This document shows positions 1 to 6,926 of a stretch of 24,959 nt of DNA, in pieces; position 1 is the stretch's first letter, and each line of letters opens with the position of its first letter. The DNA comes from an uncultured Cellvibrio sp. Lineage in GTDB: Bacteria > Pseudomonadota > Gammaproteobacteria > Pseudomonadales > Cellvibrionaceae. The notes beneath the pieces were generated by a model. That model did no database searches. It was not told the origin of the DNA and saw only the letters and a program-made list of their open reading frames with translations. Both the position numbers and the translations under genes were made by a program. The DNA is taken from the NCBI GenBank assembly GCA_946480695.1, contig CAMLKG010000046.1:1-24959 (forward strand). The letters are read 5' to 3'.

Positions 1-1
1 G

Positions 2-886
2 TTTATCTCGGGCAAGTTTGAAGATGCTTTGCAACAGAAAAAAATCGCCGATTCATCTACTACTGGTGAAGAACGCCTTGGCGCACTGGAAAACCTGAAG
101 CAACAGCAAGCAGAACTGGATAGCATTCAGAAAAAACATGCCGAAGAAAATGAATACCTGAAAATGGCGCGGGAAGAAAAAGCGACAGCCGAAAATCAAA
201 AAGCCCTGCTGGAACAGAAAATTCATTTGGCCAAACAAGCCAAGGATGCCACAAAACTCCACGAAGACAATGTGGCGGCCATCATCAGAGCCAAGAGAGC
301 CGGCGCCTCCAACGATGAAATTGCCAAACTAATCGATAAAATGAACGCAGAAGTCAGTGCCGCCAAAGGCATGGACCGTAAACGGATTGATCGGCTTCGC
401 GACAGATCCCCCGGGGCAACCTTACGCCAGGATGTCCTTAACAATCCTCCGGATGAAGATAAGCATCTACTTGGAGGGCTCAGGGACTGGCTAACAGGAA
501 AACAATTAAACCCGGGCACCGTGGCGATAGATACCGGGCATATTTACCCGTTTAATAAAATCATTAACGAACCCGGATTTGCCGAACTGCCAGAGAGCGT
601 GCAATTGGCCATCCTTAACATAAGGAAGAACCTGGCACCACAGAACGAATCCGAAAACCGCTCAATGGGTGATGATTTTGTCGATGATTTCCTGAATAGA
701 AAAAGTTCATCCACCATAGTCCCCAAAGTAGACCCGGTCCAAAGGGATGCGGCAAGAAAACGGCAAGAAGATGCACAAAGGTTAATGCAAGAGGTCATTG
801 CAAAGGTCGTGGAAGCCTGGCGAAACAGAACCAGCCAACAACAATTCGAAGCCGAACTGGAAAAAATATTGGACAGTATCAAATGA
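2..886 (+). CDS. Putative polymorphic toxin, C-terminal part with HNH-like nuclease domain (5' partial)
   Basis: The frame is open to the left edge with no stop, so this is the 3' end of a longer gene; a TTG at 29 is the first possible start inside the window but has no clear ribosome binding site. Numbering from that codon, residues 1-75 are rich in Gln, Glu, Lys and Ala in heptad-like order and look like a coiled coil. Residues 160-220 carry DTGHIYPF (168-175), PGFAEL, LNIRKNL (196-202) and ENRSMGD (209-215). A His after Asp/Gly with downstream Asn residues is the pattern of HNH/beta-beta-alpha-metal nuclease toxins at the C-terminus of polymorphic toxins. A charged helical tail follows. 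The stop overlaps the next start (ATGA), as is usual for toxin/immunity pairs. I infer a secreted or injected DNase-type effector; the delivery system would be encoded in the missing N-terminal part. The nuclease call rests on motif appearance only. Confidence 0.6.
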   Translation, partial: FISGKFEDALQQKKIADSSTTGEERLGALENLKQQQAELDSIQKKHAEENEYLKMAREEKATAENQKALLEQKIHLAKQAKDATKLHEDNVAAIIRAKRAGASNDEIAKLIDKMNAEVSAAKGMDRKRIDRLRDRSPGATLRQDVLNNPPDEDKHLLGGLRDWLTGKQLNPGTVAIDTGHIYPFNKIINEPGFAELPESVQLAILNIRKNLAPQNESENRSMGDDFVDDFLNRKSSSTIVPKVDPVQRDAARKRQEDAQRLMQEVIAKVVEAWRNRTSQQQFEAELEKILDSIK

Positions 887-1497
887 AATTAACAATCTCT
901 ACAAATGGCAAATTACTGGAAGCTAACTGTTCGGAGGCTTATCAATTAGCGGCCGAACAATTGTTAAATGACATTGCATCCATGGATATTTCGCTTGAGC
1001 CAGGCACAACGATTCTTTACGGCTGGATATTGCTCAAGCTGGCACCGCGCGATGGGCATTTAGCAGTGACAGCACCTGATATTGCCCATGGGAACCCCGA
1101 GGCGTACCAGGATAACCTGGACATTACCCTCAAGGTACTCACCGAACAAGCGCATCTCCTAAAACGATTGGGTCGCGACGGCAAACCAGCATTGTTCCTC
1201 GAAAAAGTTGTCTTACACAAAAAAAATCGGGAGCACAGTCACTTGTATATGGAACGCCTACCCAAGGCTTCCACTGATGATTCGGGATGGTACATAGGCC
1301 CGGAAAATGTAGATTCACCTGTAAAGGAAGACCTGACATCGGTATATGTGTATGAGGTGTTATCCATGATGCCGGAAGTAACGGGCGCGTTAGCGTTACC
1401 GGAGGGATTTCTGGCAACCATAGAAACCCATCGGATAACCCAAATTTACGACACTGAAAATCATCCATTATTATCTGGGGATGATAGTTTTACCTAA
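883..1497 (+). CDS. Putative immunity protein, DUF2185/Imm33-like
   Basis: A soluble 204-residue protein without signal peptide or membrane segment, starting at the ATG that overlaps the TGA of the preceding nuclease gene by four bases. Translational coupling and position directly after a toxin-like C-terminus suggest that it neutralises that toxin in the cytoplasm. The N-terminal half has GWILLKLAPRDG (48-58) and TAPDIAHGNPEAYQ (63-76). The C-terminal part has DSGWYIGPEN (133-142), an EVL..MPEV stretch and ALPEGF (171-176); a Ser-Gly-Trp motif followed by a conserved Leu-Pro-Glu-Gly is what I recall of DUF2185/Imm33 immunity proteins. The family assignment is from memory of the pattern, not from a search. 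The gene ends at 1497, and no terminator with a U-run follows directly. Confidence 0.6.
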   Translation: MKLTISTNGKLLEANCSEAYQLAAEQLLNDIASMDISLEPGTTILYGWILLKLAPRDGHLAVTAPDIAHGNPEAYQDNLDITLKVLTEQAHLLKRLGRDGKPALFLEKVVLHKKNREHSHLYMERLPKASTDDSGWYIGPENVDSPVKEDLTSVYVYEVLSMMPEVTGALALPEGFLATIETHRITQIYDTENHPLLSGDDSFT

Positions 1498-1557
1498 GCG
1501 GCATACAGAAAGAATATAAAAATAAAAAACGTATATTTAATTTTTCGTGTTGAATTT

Positions 1558-1857
1558 TTACTGTTCGTTTTTAATGAAAAATGAATCTAAGTTTTCGCAA
1601 ATTTTCCTTTGATCAAAAATACATTTATGGTAATTTCTTTTTAAGGCACACTGCTGTGTCCGAACGGTCATTGAAGGGGTTCCAGGTTTGCCCCGGAAGT
1701 CGCAAAAATATCGAGTGCGAATTGAATAAGCGGTAGTACAGTAAGTTCCGTTGCAAGTGCATGTGTTGGTCCTTCGGTTAGTATTTCGGAGTTCCCCAAC
1801 GTTCAGTTCATTCTGCGTGCAATCCAATTGTTGCGTGCTTAAAGTCTCTGTCTGATG
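1558..1857 (-). pseudogene. Possible cysteine-rich gene remnant
   Basis: The minus-strand frame is open from 1857 (just after a stop at 1858-1860) to a TAA at 1558. It has only a TTG (1827) as a candidate start and no recognisable ribosome binding site. The product would carry about eight cysteines, including TCTCNGTYC, plus Tyr, Thr and Arg residues with a protein-like spacing, and no signal peptide. I do not recognise a family. The missing start and an overlapping open frame upstream (2002 to 1808, containing NDPPVNPPPIPL) suggest the 3' end of a decayed or frameshifted exported protein. It could equally be a chance frame. Confidence 0.25.
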
Positions 1858-1916
1858 TCATAGTAGTGAGTGGTATACCGAAAGGTCGAGCCGTCAACGG
1901 GATCGGTGGTGGGTTG

Positions 1917-1938
1917 ACAGGGGGATCATTCCCCCTGT
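1917..1938. repeat. Perfect 9-bp inverted repeat with 4-nt loop
   Basis: ACAGGGGGA, loop TCAT, TCCCCCTGT form a very stable hairpin. Neither strand has a following T-run, so it is not a typical intrinsic terminator. It lies inside the intergenic region, within the possible gene remnant read in the 2002-1808 frame. Confidence 0.6.
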
Positions 1939-2066
1939 TGACGAGCCTGCCTGCAAACGCCTTCCATTCCCTTCCCTTTATTCCTCCACTGAATTCATCC
2001 AATCAATTCGCCGCTTCCAGCTTTTAATTTCGCAGGACATTTGGAAACTGGCTGGGCTGGCCAATA

Positions 2067-2102
2067 AAAAAGCCCATCGATTTTCCAATAGATGGGCTTT
2101 TT
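2067..2102 (-). terminator. Intrinsic terminator of the xyloglucan cluster (bidirectional shape)
   Basis: AAAAAGCCCATC (2067-2078) pairs perfectly with GATGGGCTTTTT (2091-2102) around a 12-nt loop. On the minus strand the stem starts about 20 bases after the xyl31A stop and ends in a T-rich run. The plus strand also has T-runs after the stem, so it could stop transcription from both sides. Confidence 0.9.
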
Positions 2103-2122
2103 GTTTTTAGTAAATTACAAAA

Positions 2123-5080
2123 TTATTCGGATAACTTCACAGCCACCGCTTTGCCGTTGTAATCGATAGTTTCTTGCGGAACTGCATCAAAATTCGCCGC
2201 ATCTTTGGATGGGCCGGAAATAAAGCGCACGCTGATTTTGCGTTGCTCCGCCATACCGGTGAATCCGCCGATACGGTCGCCGATGGTTACTGTGCCCGTA
2301 GAATCGTCATAGCTAACCGGAATACGAGACCATTCACCTTGCTGGTATTTCACCGAGCTCCCGTCGTCTTCGTAAATGTCAAAATTGCCATTCGCACCGA
2401 TGTAAACATTTAAGGTGATGGGCGTATTCAAACCTTCGCCGACGTGTTGGATAAGCGGGCCAGTAGGCACGATTGAACCGGCCTTAACGAACAACGGCAT
2501 TTGCGCAAGCGGTGCATCCGCTTTAATGGTTTGGCCTCCCGATATTTTTTCGCCGGTATGGAAGTTGTACCAATCCGCACCCGCGGGTAAATAAACATCG
2601 CGTGCACGCGCCTTGTTTTCATACACCGGGTTGACCAGGAACGCGGGGCCAAACATATACTGGGTATTAATATTCCAGGCTTTTTTATCAGCAGGGAAAT
2701 CCATCACCAGGGGGCGCATGATGGTGCCGTCTTTATGGTAGGTATCGCCGGCCAGGGTGTAGATGTAAGGCATCAAGCGGTAACGCAATTTGATGTAACT
2801 TTCGAGCGTGTTGTAAACCTCGGTGCCTTCATCCGCCAGACTGAAAATTTCGCGATAGGGAAATTGGCCATGCGAGCGGAACAGGGGTACAAAAGTACCG
2901 AATTGGAACCAGCGCACATTCAATTCCTGCCAATCGGCTACCAGCTCCGGTTTGAGGTCATGAATATTTAGCGCGGGGCCGCCATTTTTATTGCCCCAGC
3001 GATATTTATCTTCCGGTGTAAATCCGCCGATATCAAAACTCCAGTTGGGCATACCCGCGATACCGGTACTCACACCCGCAGCGACTTGCTCGCGCAAATT
3101 ATCCCAGTCTGAAGAGGTGTCGCCGCTCCATATGGCAGCGCCGGTGCGCTGGATGCCGCCGAAGCCGGAACGAGTCAAAATAAAGGAGCGTTTTTCCGGG
3201 TCGGCTTTACGTTCGCCTTCGTAAACAGCCGTGGCGTTGGGAATTGCATAGGAATTAAAATATTCCGCACCAGAACCAATACCCCCTTCACGGCTCATCA
3301 ATTCCTTGCGCTTGGTGAAACTCAAATTGGAATGGATATCCGGCTCGGCCGCATCCAGCCACCAGGCATCAAAGCCCTTGCTGTTTAGTTTTTCATTAAT
3401 TTGCTTCCAGAAAATTTTCTGGGCTTCTTTCGGGTAGGGATCATAAAAGGCGTTGGGGTAGCCTTTACCAATCCAGTCGAGGTTACCTTCTTCCAGGTTT
3501 TTGTTGAACATGTAACCTTGCGCATTCAATTCCTTGTAATTGCCTGTGGTCGGATAAAATTTCGGCCACACGGAAATCATAATATTTCCATTCATCGCAT
3601 GGATTTTATCGTTCATGGCTTTTGGATCGGGGAAGAATTTCTTATCAAAATCATGGCTACCCCAGGCATCTTCCGGCCAATAGGACCAATCGAGGACAAT
3701 ATTATCGATGGGGATTTTTTTATCGCGGTAATATTTAAAGGTATTTACAATTTCATCTTGCGTTTTATAACGCTCGCGACTTTGCCAGAAACCATACACC
3801 CATTTTGGCAGCAGCACCGCTTTGCCGGTCAATGCGCGATAACCGGCAACAACTTCGTCTTTGTTATTGCCCGCAACAAAATAATAATCAATGGCTTTAC
3901 CGGTATCCGATGCCAGCGACAACTGTTGCTGCTCTGCAACGGGTAATGGATCGAGATGCGTCAAGCGGAAGAAGCCACCGCTGACGGTCCAATCCACTTT
4001 AATGGATTTTTTCTCCCCGGCATTCATATTTATTTTGTAGGTGTGATACCAGGGGTTCCAGTTCAAGCGCCAGCGATCCAGCGCCAATTGGCCATCCATA
4101 AATAATTTTGCGTAACCGGAATTGTACATTTTGAAATGGTGAGTACCCGATTCATCCGATTGGATCGAACCTTCCCATTCAATACGCAAATTTTTTGCGT
4201 CTTTTACTTCGTCCGGGAATGGAACTTCACGTACGCTGTTATTGCTGAAGAATTGATAGTTCAGGTCTGCTTCCACGCGCGTCAGCAGCAATTGATCACC
4301 ATCATAATAACGCGCAGTCAATCCGCCTTCCTTACCCTCGGCATCAAACAATTTGAGCGCGGCATTTAGCGGCCGGGTTTCGCGCGGATCGCCAAAACGC
4401 GTTACCGAATTATTGTCCCACAAGATCCCGTAATTACGGCTGGACACTACAAACGGAATGGAGATTACGAGATTGTATGTGGTCAATTCAACATTCTCGC
4501 CGGCGTAGTTAACCTGCCCGTTTTGATGCTGGCCCAAACCAAAGAAACCTTCATCGGTGCCGCGATTAAATTCCTGGCGAAGCGCAAAGGAATCTGCATC
4601 GGGTTTAACCGGGTCCGCCGTGACCGGTCCGAAAGTACCGCGATTTTCTTCCTGCAATAACAGATTGCCCTTGGCATCGCGGAAACTGACGGTGCCATCC
4701 AACAATGAAACTTCCGCACTCACCTGCGCTGTTTTCAGTACCAGCTTTTCGCCCGCCTGGTCAGCCGTAAACGGAATCGTGGTGGATGGCCTGGCAACAA
4801 CCTGGATGGATTCGGGAATCACATTGAAATCTGTACCGGGCAATGCCGTAACGCGAATAATTTTTTCGCTGATCACTTGCAGGCGAACTTTTTTTACTTG
4901 CCCCCCGGGTAAGGTCAAAACCACACCATCTGCGGTTTTTTCCACTTGGGCCAGCGCTTTCACCTGCTCGACAGGTGCCTGGGCCGGCGTCGTATTTTCC
5001 TGTTTTGAGCAGGCTTGCAACAGGGCGACCGAAGCCATCCCGACAATGCAATGTGCAATTATTTTTTTTGCAAACAGCAT
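2123..5080 (-). CDS. xyl31A: GH31 alpha-xylosidase with PA14 insert, lipoprotein
   Basis: Predicted retaining alpha-xylosidase that removes alpha-1,6-xylose from the non-reducing end of xyloglucan oligosaccharides. The start at 5080 is chosen because GAGGA lies seven bases upstream and the N-terminus is then a lipoprotein signal with lipobox LQAC (Cys24). Longer readings to 5137 put extra residues before the signal. The Cys is followed by Ser and Lys, compatible with outer-membrane anchoring. A PA14-like insert spans roughly residues 255-380. The GH31 nucleophile motif WWLDAAEPD puts the nucleophile at Asp576, and WSGDTSSDW puts the acid/base at Asp654. The 985-residue length and the layout match Cellvibrio japonicus Xyl31A as I know it. 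It is the last gene of the cluster, 69 bases after bgl35A, and is followed by a strong terminator. Confidence 0.93.
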   Translation of the reverse strand: MLFAKKIIAHCIVGMASVALLQACSKQENTTPAQAPVEQVKALAQVEKTADGVVLTLPGGQVKKVRLQVISEKIIRVTALPGTDFNVIPESIQVVARPSTTIPFTADQAGEKLVLKTAQVSAEVSLLDGTVSFRDAKGNLLLQEENRGTFGPVTADPVKPDADSFALRQEFNRGTDEGFFGLGQHQNGQVNYAGENVELTTYNLVISIPFVVSSRNYGILWDNNSVTRFGDPRETRPLNAALKLFDAEGKEGGLTARYYDGDQLLLTRVEADLNYQFFSNNSVREVPFPDEVKDAKNLRIEWEGSIQSDESGTHHFKMYNSGYAKLFMDGQLALDRWRLNWNPWYHTYKINMNAGEKKSIKVDWTVSGGFFRLTHLDPLPVAEQQQLSLASDTGKAIDYYFVAGNNKDEVVAGYRALTGKAVLLPKWVYGFWQSRERYKTQDEIVNTFKYYRDKKIPIDNIVLDWSYWPEDAWGSHDFDKKFFPDPKAMNDKIHAMNGNIMISVWPKFYPTTGNYKELNAQGYMFNKNLEEGNLDWIGKGYPNAFYDPYPKEAQKIFWKQINEKLNSKGFDAWWLDAAEPDIHSNLSFTKRKELMSREGGIGSGAEYFNSYAIPNATAVYEGERKADPEKRSFILTRSGFGGIQRTGAAIWSGDTSSDWDNLREQVAAGVSTGIAGMPNWSFDIGGFTPEDKYRWGNKNGGPALNIHDLKPELVADWQELNVRWFQFGTFVPLFRSHGQFPYREIFSLADEGTEVYNTLESYIKLRYRLMPYIYTLAGDTYHKDGTIMRPLVMDFPADKKAWNINTQYMFGPAFLVNPVYENKARARDVYLPAGADWYNFHTGEKISGGQTIKADAPLAQMPLFVKAGSIVPTGPLIQHVGEGLNTPITLNVYIGANGNFDIYEDDGSSVKYQQGEWSRIPVSYDDSTGTVTIGDRIGGFTGMAEQRKISVRFISGPSKDAANFDAVPQETIDYNGKAVAVKLSE

Positions 5081-5086
5081 GTTTGA

Positions 5087-5093
5087 GTCCTCA
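5087..5093 (-). promoter_or_regulatory. Ribosome binding site deciding the xyl31A start
   Basis: TGAGGAC on the minus strand, six bases before the ATG at 5080. It supports the lipoprotein start over the TTG/ATG codons further upstream. Confidence 0.75.
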
Positions 5094-5149
5094 TTCTGCG
5101 TTTTTACTGTATAAGTTTTTTGATCCATTGGATTCAATTGGAGAGCTTC

Positions 5150-6856
5150 TCAATGGGTTGTATAGCTGGCCATTTTTATTTTAAGCAGGTGCGCGCGCGC
5201 GGTGAAATTTAACCCCCAATCGGTTTGGTCACCGTTCCACACGCGCTCCATAATCCATTTACCGTTTTCGTAATGGCCCTCTTCCACCCGTTCAACCATG
5301 TATTTTTTGCCGGCCAGTTCAGCGGATGGTTTTAATTCCACACGCGCCTTATGGGCCGTTATCAAATATTCGTTGTCGTTAAGTTGTGCAATCAATGCAC
5401 CGCCTGCGGCGGGTATATTGCCCTCGGGCGGCGCAATCCAGAACATAGGGCGGCCATAGGTTATTTCAGCATTCCACAATCCCAAATCCAGGGTTTGGGT
5501 TAATGCGCTTGCGCGATCTTTCGCAAATTGTTCCTTTTCTTCCGGTGTCGCTTCGGCGTTCCAGATTTTTTGCGTATCGGTGGTCGTATCCAATGGTTCG
5601 GCAACACCCCATACCCTGCTTTCAAAACCCAAGCGCGCCCACTCGCGCATCGCCGGCGCAAGCGCGCGATAATGCTGGGCAAATTGTTCAATCGTATCGT
5701 CATTATATTGTTTCGCGCCCAGCGGATAATTAGTGTAATCCGTATCGTCCATTCCGAAAGGCGAGAATCCGATTCCGCCCTTACCGAAGGTTGGATAAAG
5801 GTAACGCGCATAGGGTTGGTCATTGCCTATTTCTGCGACAAATAGCGCATTGTCGGGGCGAGCATAGAGCTCGAGCACTTTGGAAACGGTTTTGTGATCG
5901 CGAAAATAAATATCCGGTGCAATCAGATCAATAGAGGGTGCAGCGGCTTTCCATATGTGCAGTACGTTATCGGTACCACCGCCGCTGGAATATTGCCCCG
6001 GCAAGCCGGGGTTAAACGGATTGCGTAATGCCACATTCACATACATCGGCAAATTCAGGATTGCCTTACCGGCGGCGGTTATCGCCTCGCAATATTTGGC
6101 AATGTGGTAAGCGTGGAAAAATTCATCGGCATCGTTACCGAACACGTGCGGCCAGGTACCGCTTTTCAATTTCAGGACGCTAACCAATTCCTGCGGCACC
6201 GGCGCGTTAAACAATGCTTGCGCGGCGACGGAAAAATCCCGCGCGCTGCCATAGGTGCCCACTTCGTTTTCCACTTGCACCATAATCACGGTGTGGTCTT
6301 TATCGGCTTTTTTCAGGTGCTTCATTAACTCCACAAAGGCTTTTTTATCTGCCTCAAGCGTATTTGCCCCCAGGGGTGACAATGAATTTAGTGTGTCGCC
6401 ATCTTGCTTTACAACGCGCGGAAAACGCTGGTTGTTTAATTTCACCCAGGAGGGCGCATAGTGAGGTGCATTATTTTTCCAGGTTGCAAACCATAACAAT
6501 ACGAGTTTCACATCGCGCTCACGCGCTTGTTTTAATAAAACGTCCAGGTAAGAAAAATCAAATTTACCTTCCACCGGTTCCACTTGTTCCCAAGCCACTG
6601 GAATACTCAAGGTATTAGCGTGCATTTTTTCCACGGAAGGCCAGACATCTTTTAATGCAGCCGGATAATTACTGGAATTATTGGTTTGTGCACCGAGCAT
6701 CCAGAACGGCGCACCATCGACAAATAAGGCATGTTTACCGTTTTTAGAAACCACTTGGGGAAGCTCTGCCGCATGGGCAGCAAAGGGCAGCAAGAATGCA
6801 ACAGAAAAGCAACCGAACCACTGGCTCCAGGATTTACAAAAAAATGTGTTTGCCAT
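5150..6856 (-). CDS. bgl35A: GH35 beta-galactosidase of the xyloglucan cluster
   Basis: 568-residue retaining beta-galactosidase, expected to release galactose from the side chains of xyloglucan oligosaccharides. The N-terminal 30 residues form a type I signal peptide ending AAHAA, so the enzyme is exported, probably to the periplasm. The GH35 signature IMVQVENEVGTYG (191-203) places the acid/base at Glu198. FVAEIGND (339-346) places the nucleophile at Glu342. The length suits the compact bacterial GH35 group; large eukaryotic-type GH35 enzymes are longer. It lies between the TonB receptor and xyl31A in the same direction. An intrinsic terminator sits between the receptor and this gene, only 24 bases before the ATG, so its expression depends on read-through. 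The ribosome binding site is weak (AAGG about ten bases upstream). Confidence 0.92.
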   Translation of the reverse strand: MANTFFCKSWSQWFGCFSVAFLLPFAAHAAELPQVVSKNGKHALFVDGAPFWMLGAQTNNSSNYPAALKDVWPSVEKMHANTLSIPVAWEQVEPVEGKFDFSYLDVLLKQARERDVKLVLLWFATWKNNAPHYAPSWVKLNNQRFPRVVKQDGDTLNSLSPLGANTLEADKKAFVELMKHLKKADKDHTVIMVQVENEVGTYGSARDFSVAAQALFNAPVPQELVSVLKLKSGTWPHVFGNDADEFFHAYHIAKYCEAITAAGKAILNLPMYVNVALRNPFNPGLPGQYSSGGGTDNVLHIWKAAAPSIDLIAPDIYFRDHKTVSKVLELYARPDNALFVAEIGNDQPYARYLYPTFGKGGIGFSPFGMDDTDYTNYPLGAKQYNDDTIEQFAQHYRALAPAMREWARLGFESRVWGVAEPLDTTTDTQKIWNAEATPEEKEQFAKDRASALTQTLDLGLWNAEITYGRPMFWIAPPEGNIPAAGGALIAQLNDNEYLITAHKARVELKPSAELAGKKYMVERVEEGHYENGKWIMERVWNGDQTDWGLNFTARAHLLKIKMASYTTH

Positions 6857-6879
6857 AGAAAAGAAACCTTGTTAAATGA

Positions 6880-6913
6880 AAAAAACCTTGCCCCTCGCGG
6901 GGCAAGGTTTTTT
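6880..6913 (-). terminator. Intrinsic terminator between the TonB receptor gene and bgl35A
   Basis: A 15-base perfect inverted repeat with a TCGC loop (arms 6880-6894 and 6899-6913), core CCTTGCCCC/GGGGCAAGG, flanked by A- and T-runs. On the minus strand it begins 13 bases after the receptor stop, and the T-run leads towards the bgl35A start 24 bases further on. There is no room for a promoter between hairpin and ATG, so it probably acts as a partial terminator that lowers expression of the downstream enzymes, or protects the upstream mRNA 3' end. Confidence 0.9.
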
Positions 6914-6926
6914 ATCCCACGATCAC

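Larger units (their letters stand above)
1498..2066. other. Long intergenic stretch with no convincing intact gene
   Basis: About 570 bases between the toxin/immunity pair and the xyl31A terminator. The part from 1500 to 1660 is very AT-rich, unlike the neighbouring genes. It contains the cysteine-rich minus-strand frame and the perfect hairpin listed separately. A second open minus-strand frame (2002 to 1808) overlaps the start of the cysteine-rich frame in another register, so the two could be halves of one decayed gene. I see no tRNA, insertion-sequence ends or obvious long repeats here. Confidence 0.5.

Noticed and set aside
3401..3946. Plus-strand frame of 181 codons inside xyl31A
   Set aside because: Antisense to the GH31 catalytic domain, with no ribosome binding site or family motif.
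5081..5137. Upstream extension of xyl31A
   Set aside because: The start at 5080 has a good ribosome binding site and directly begins a lipoprotein signal peptide.
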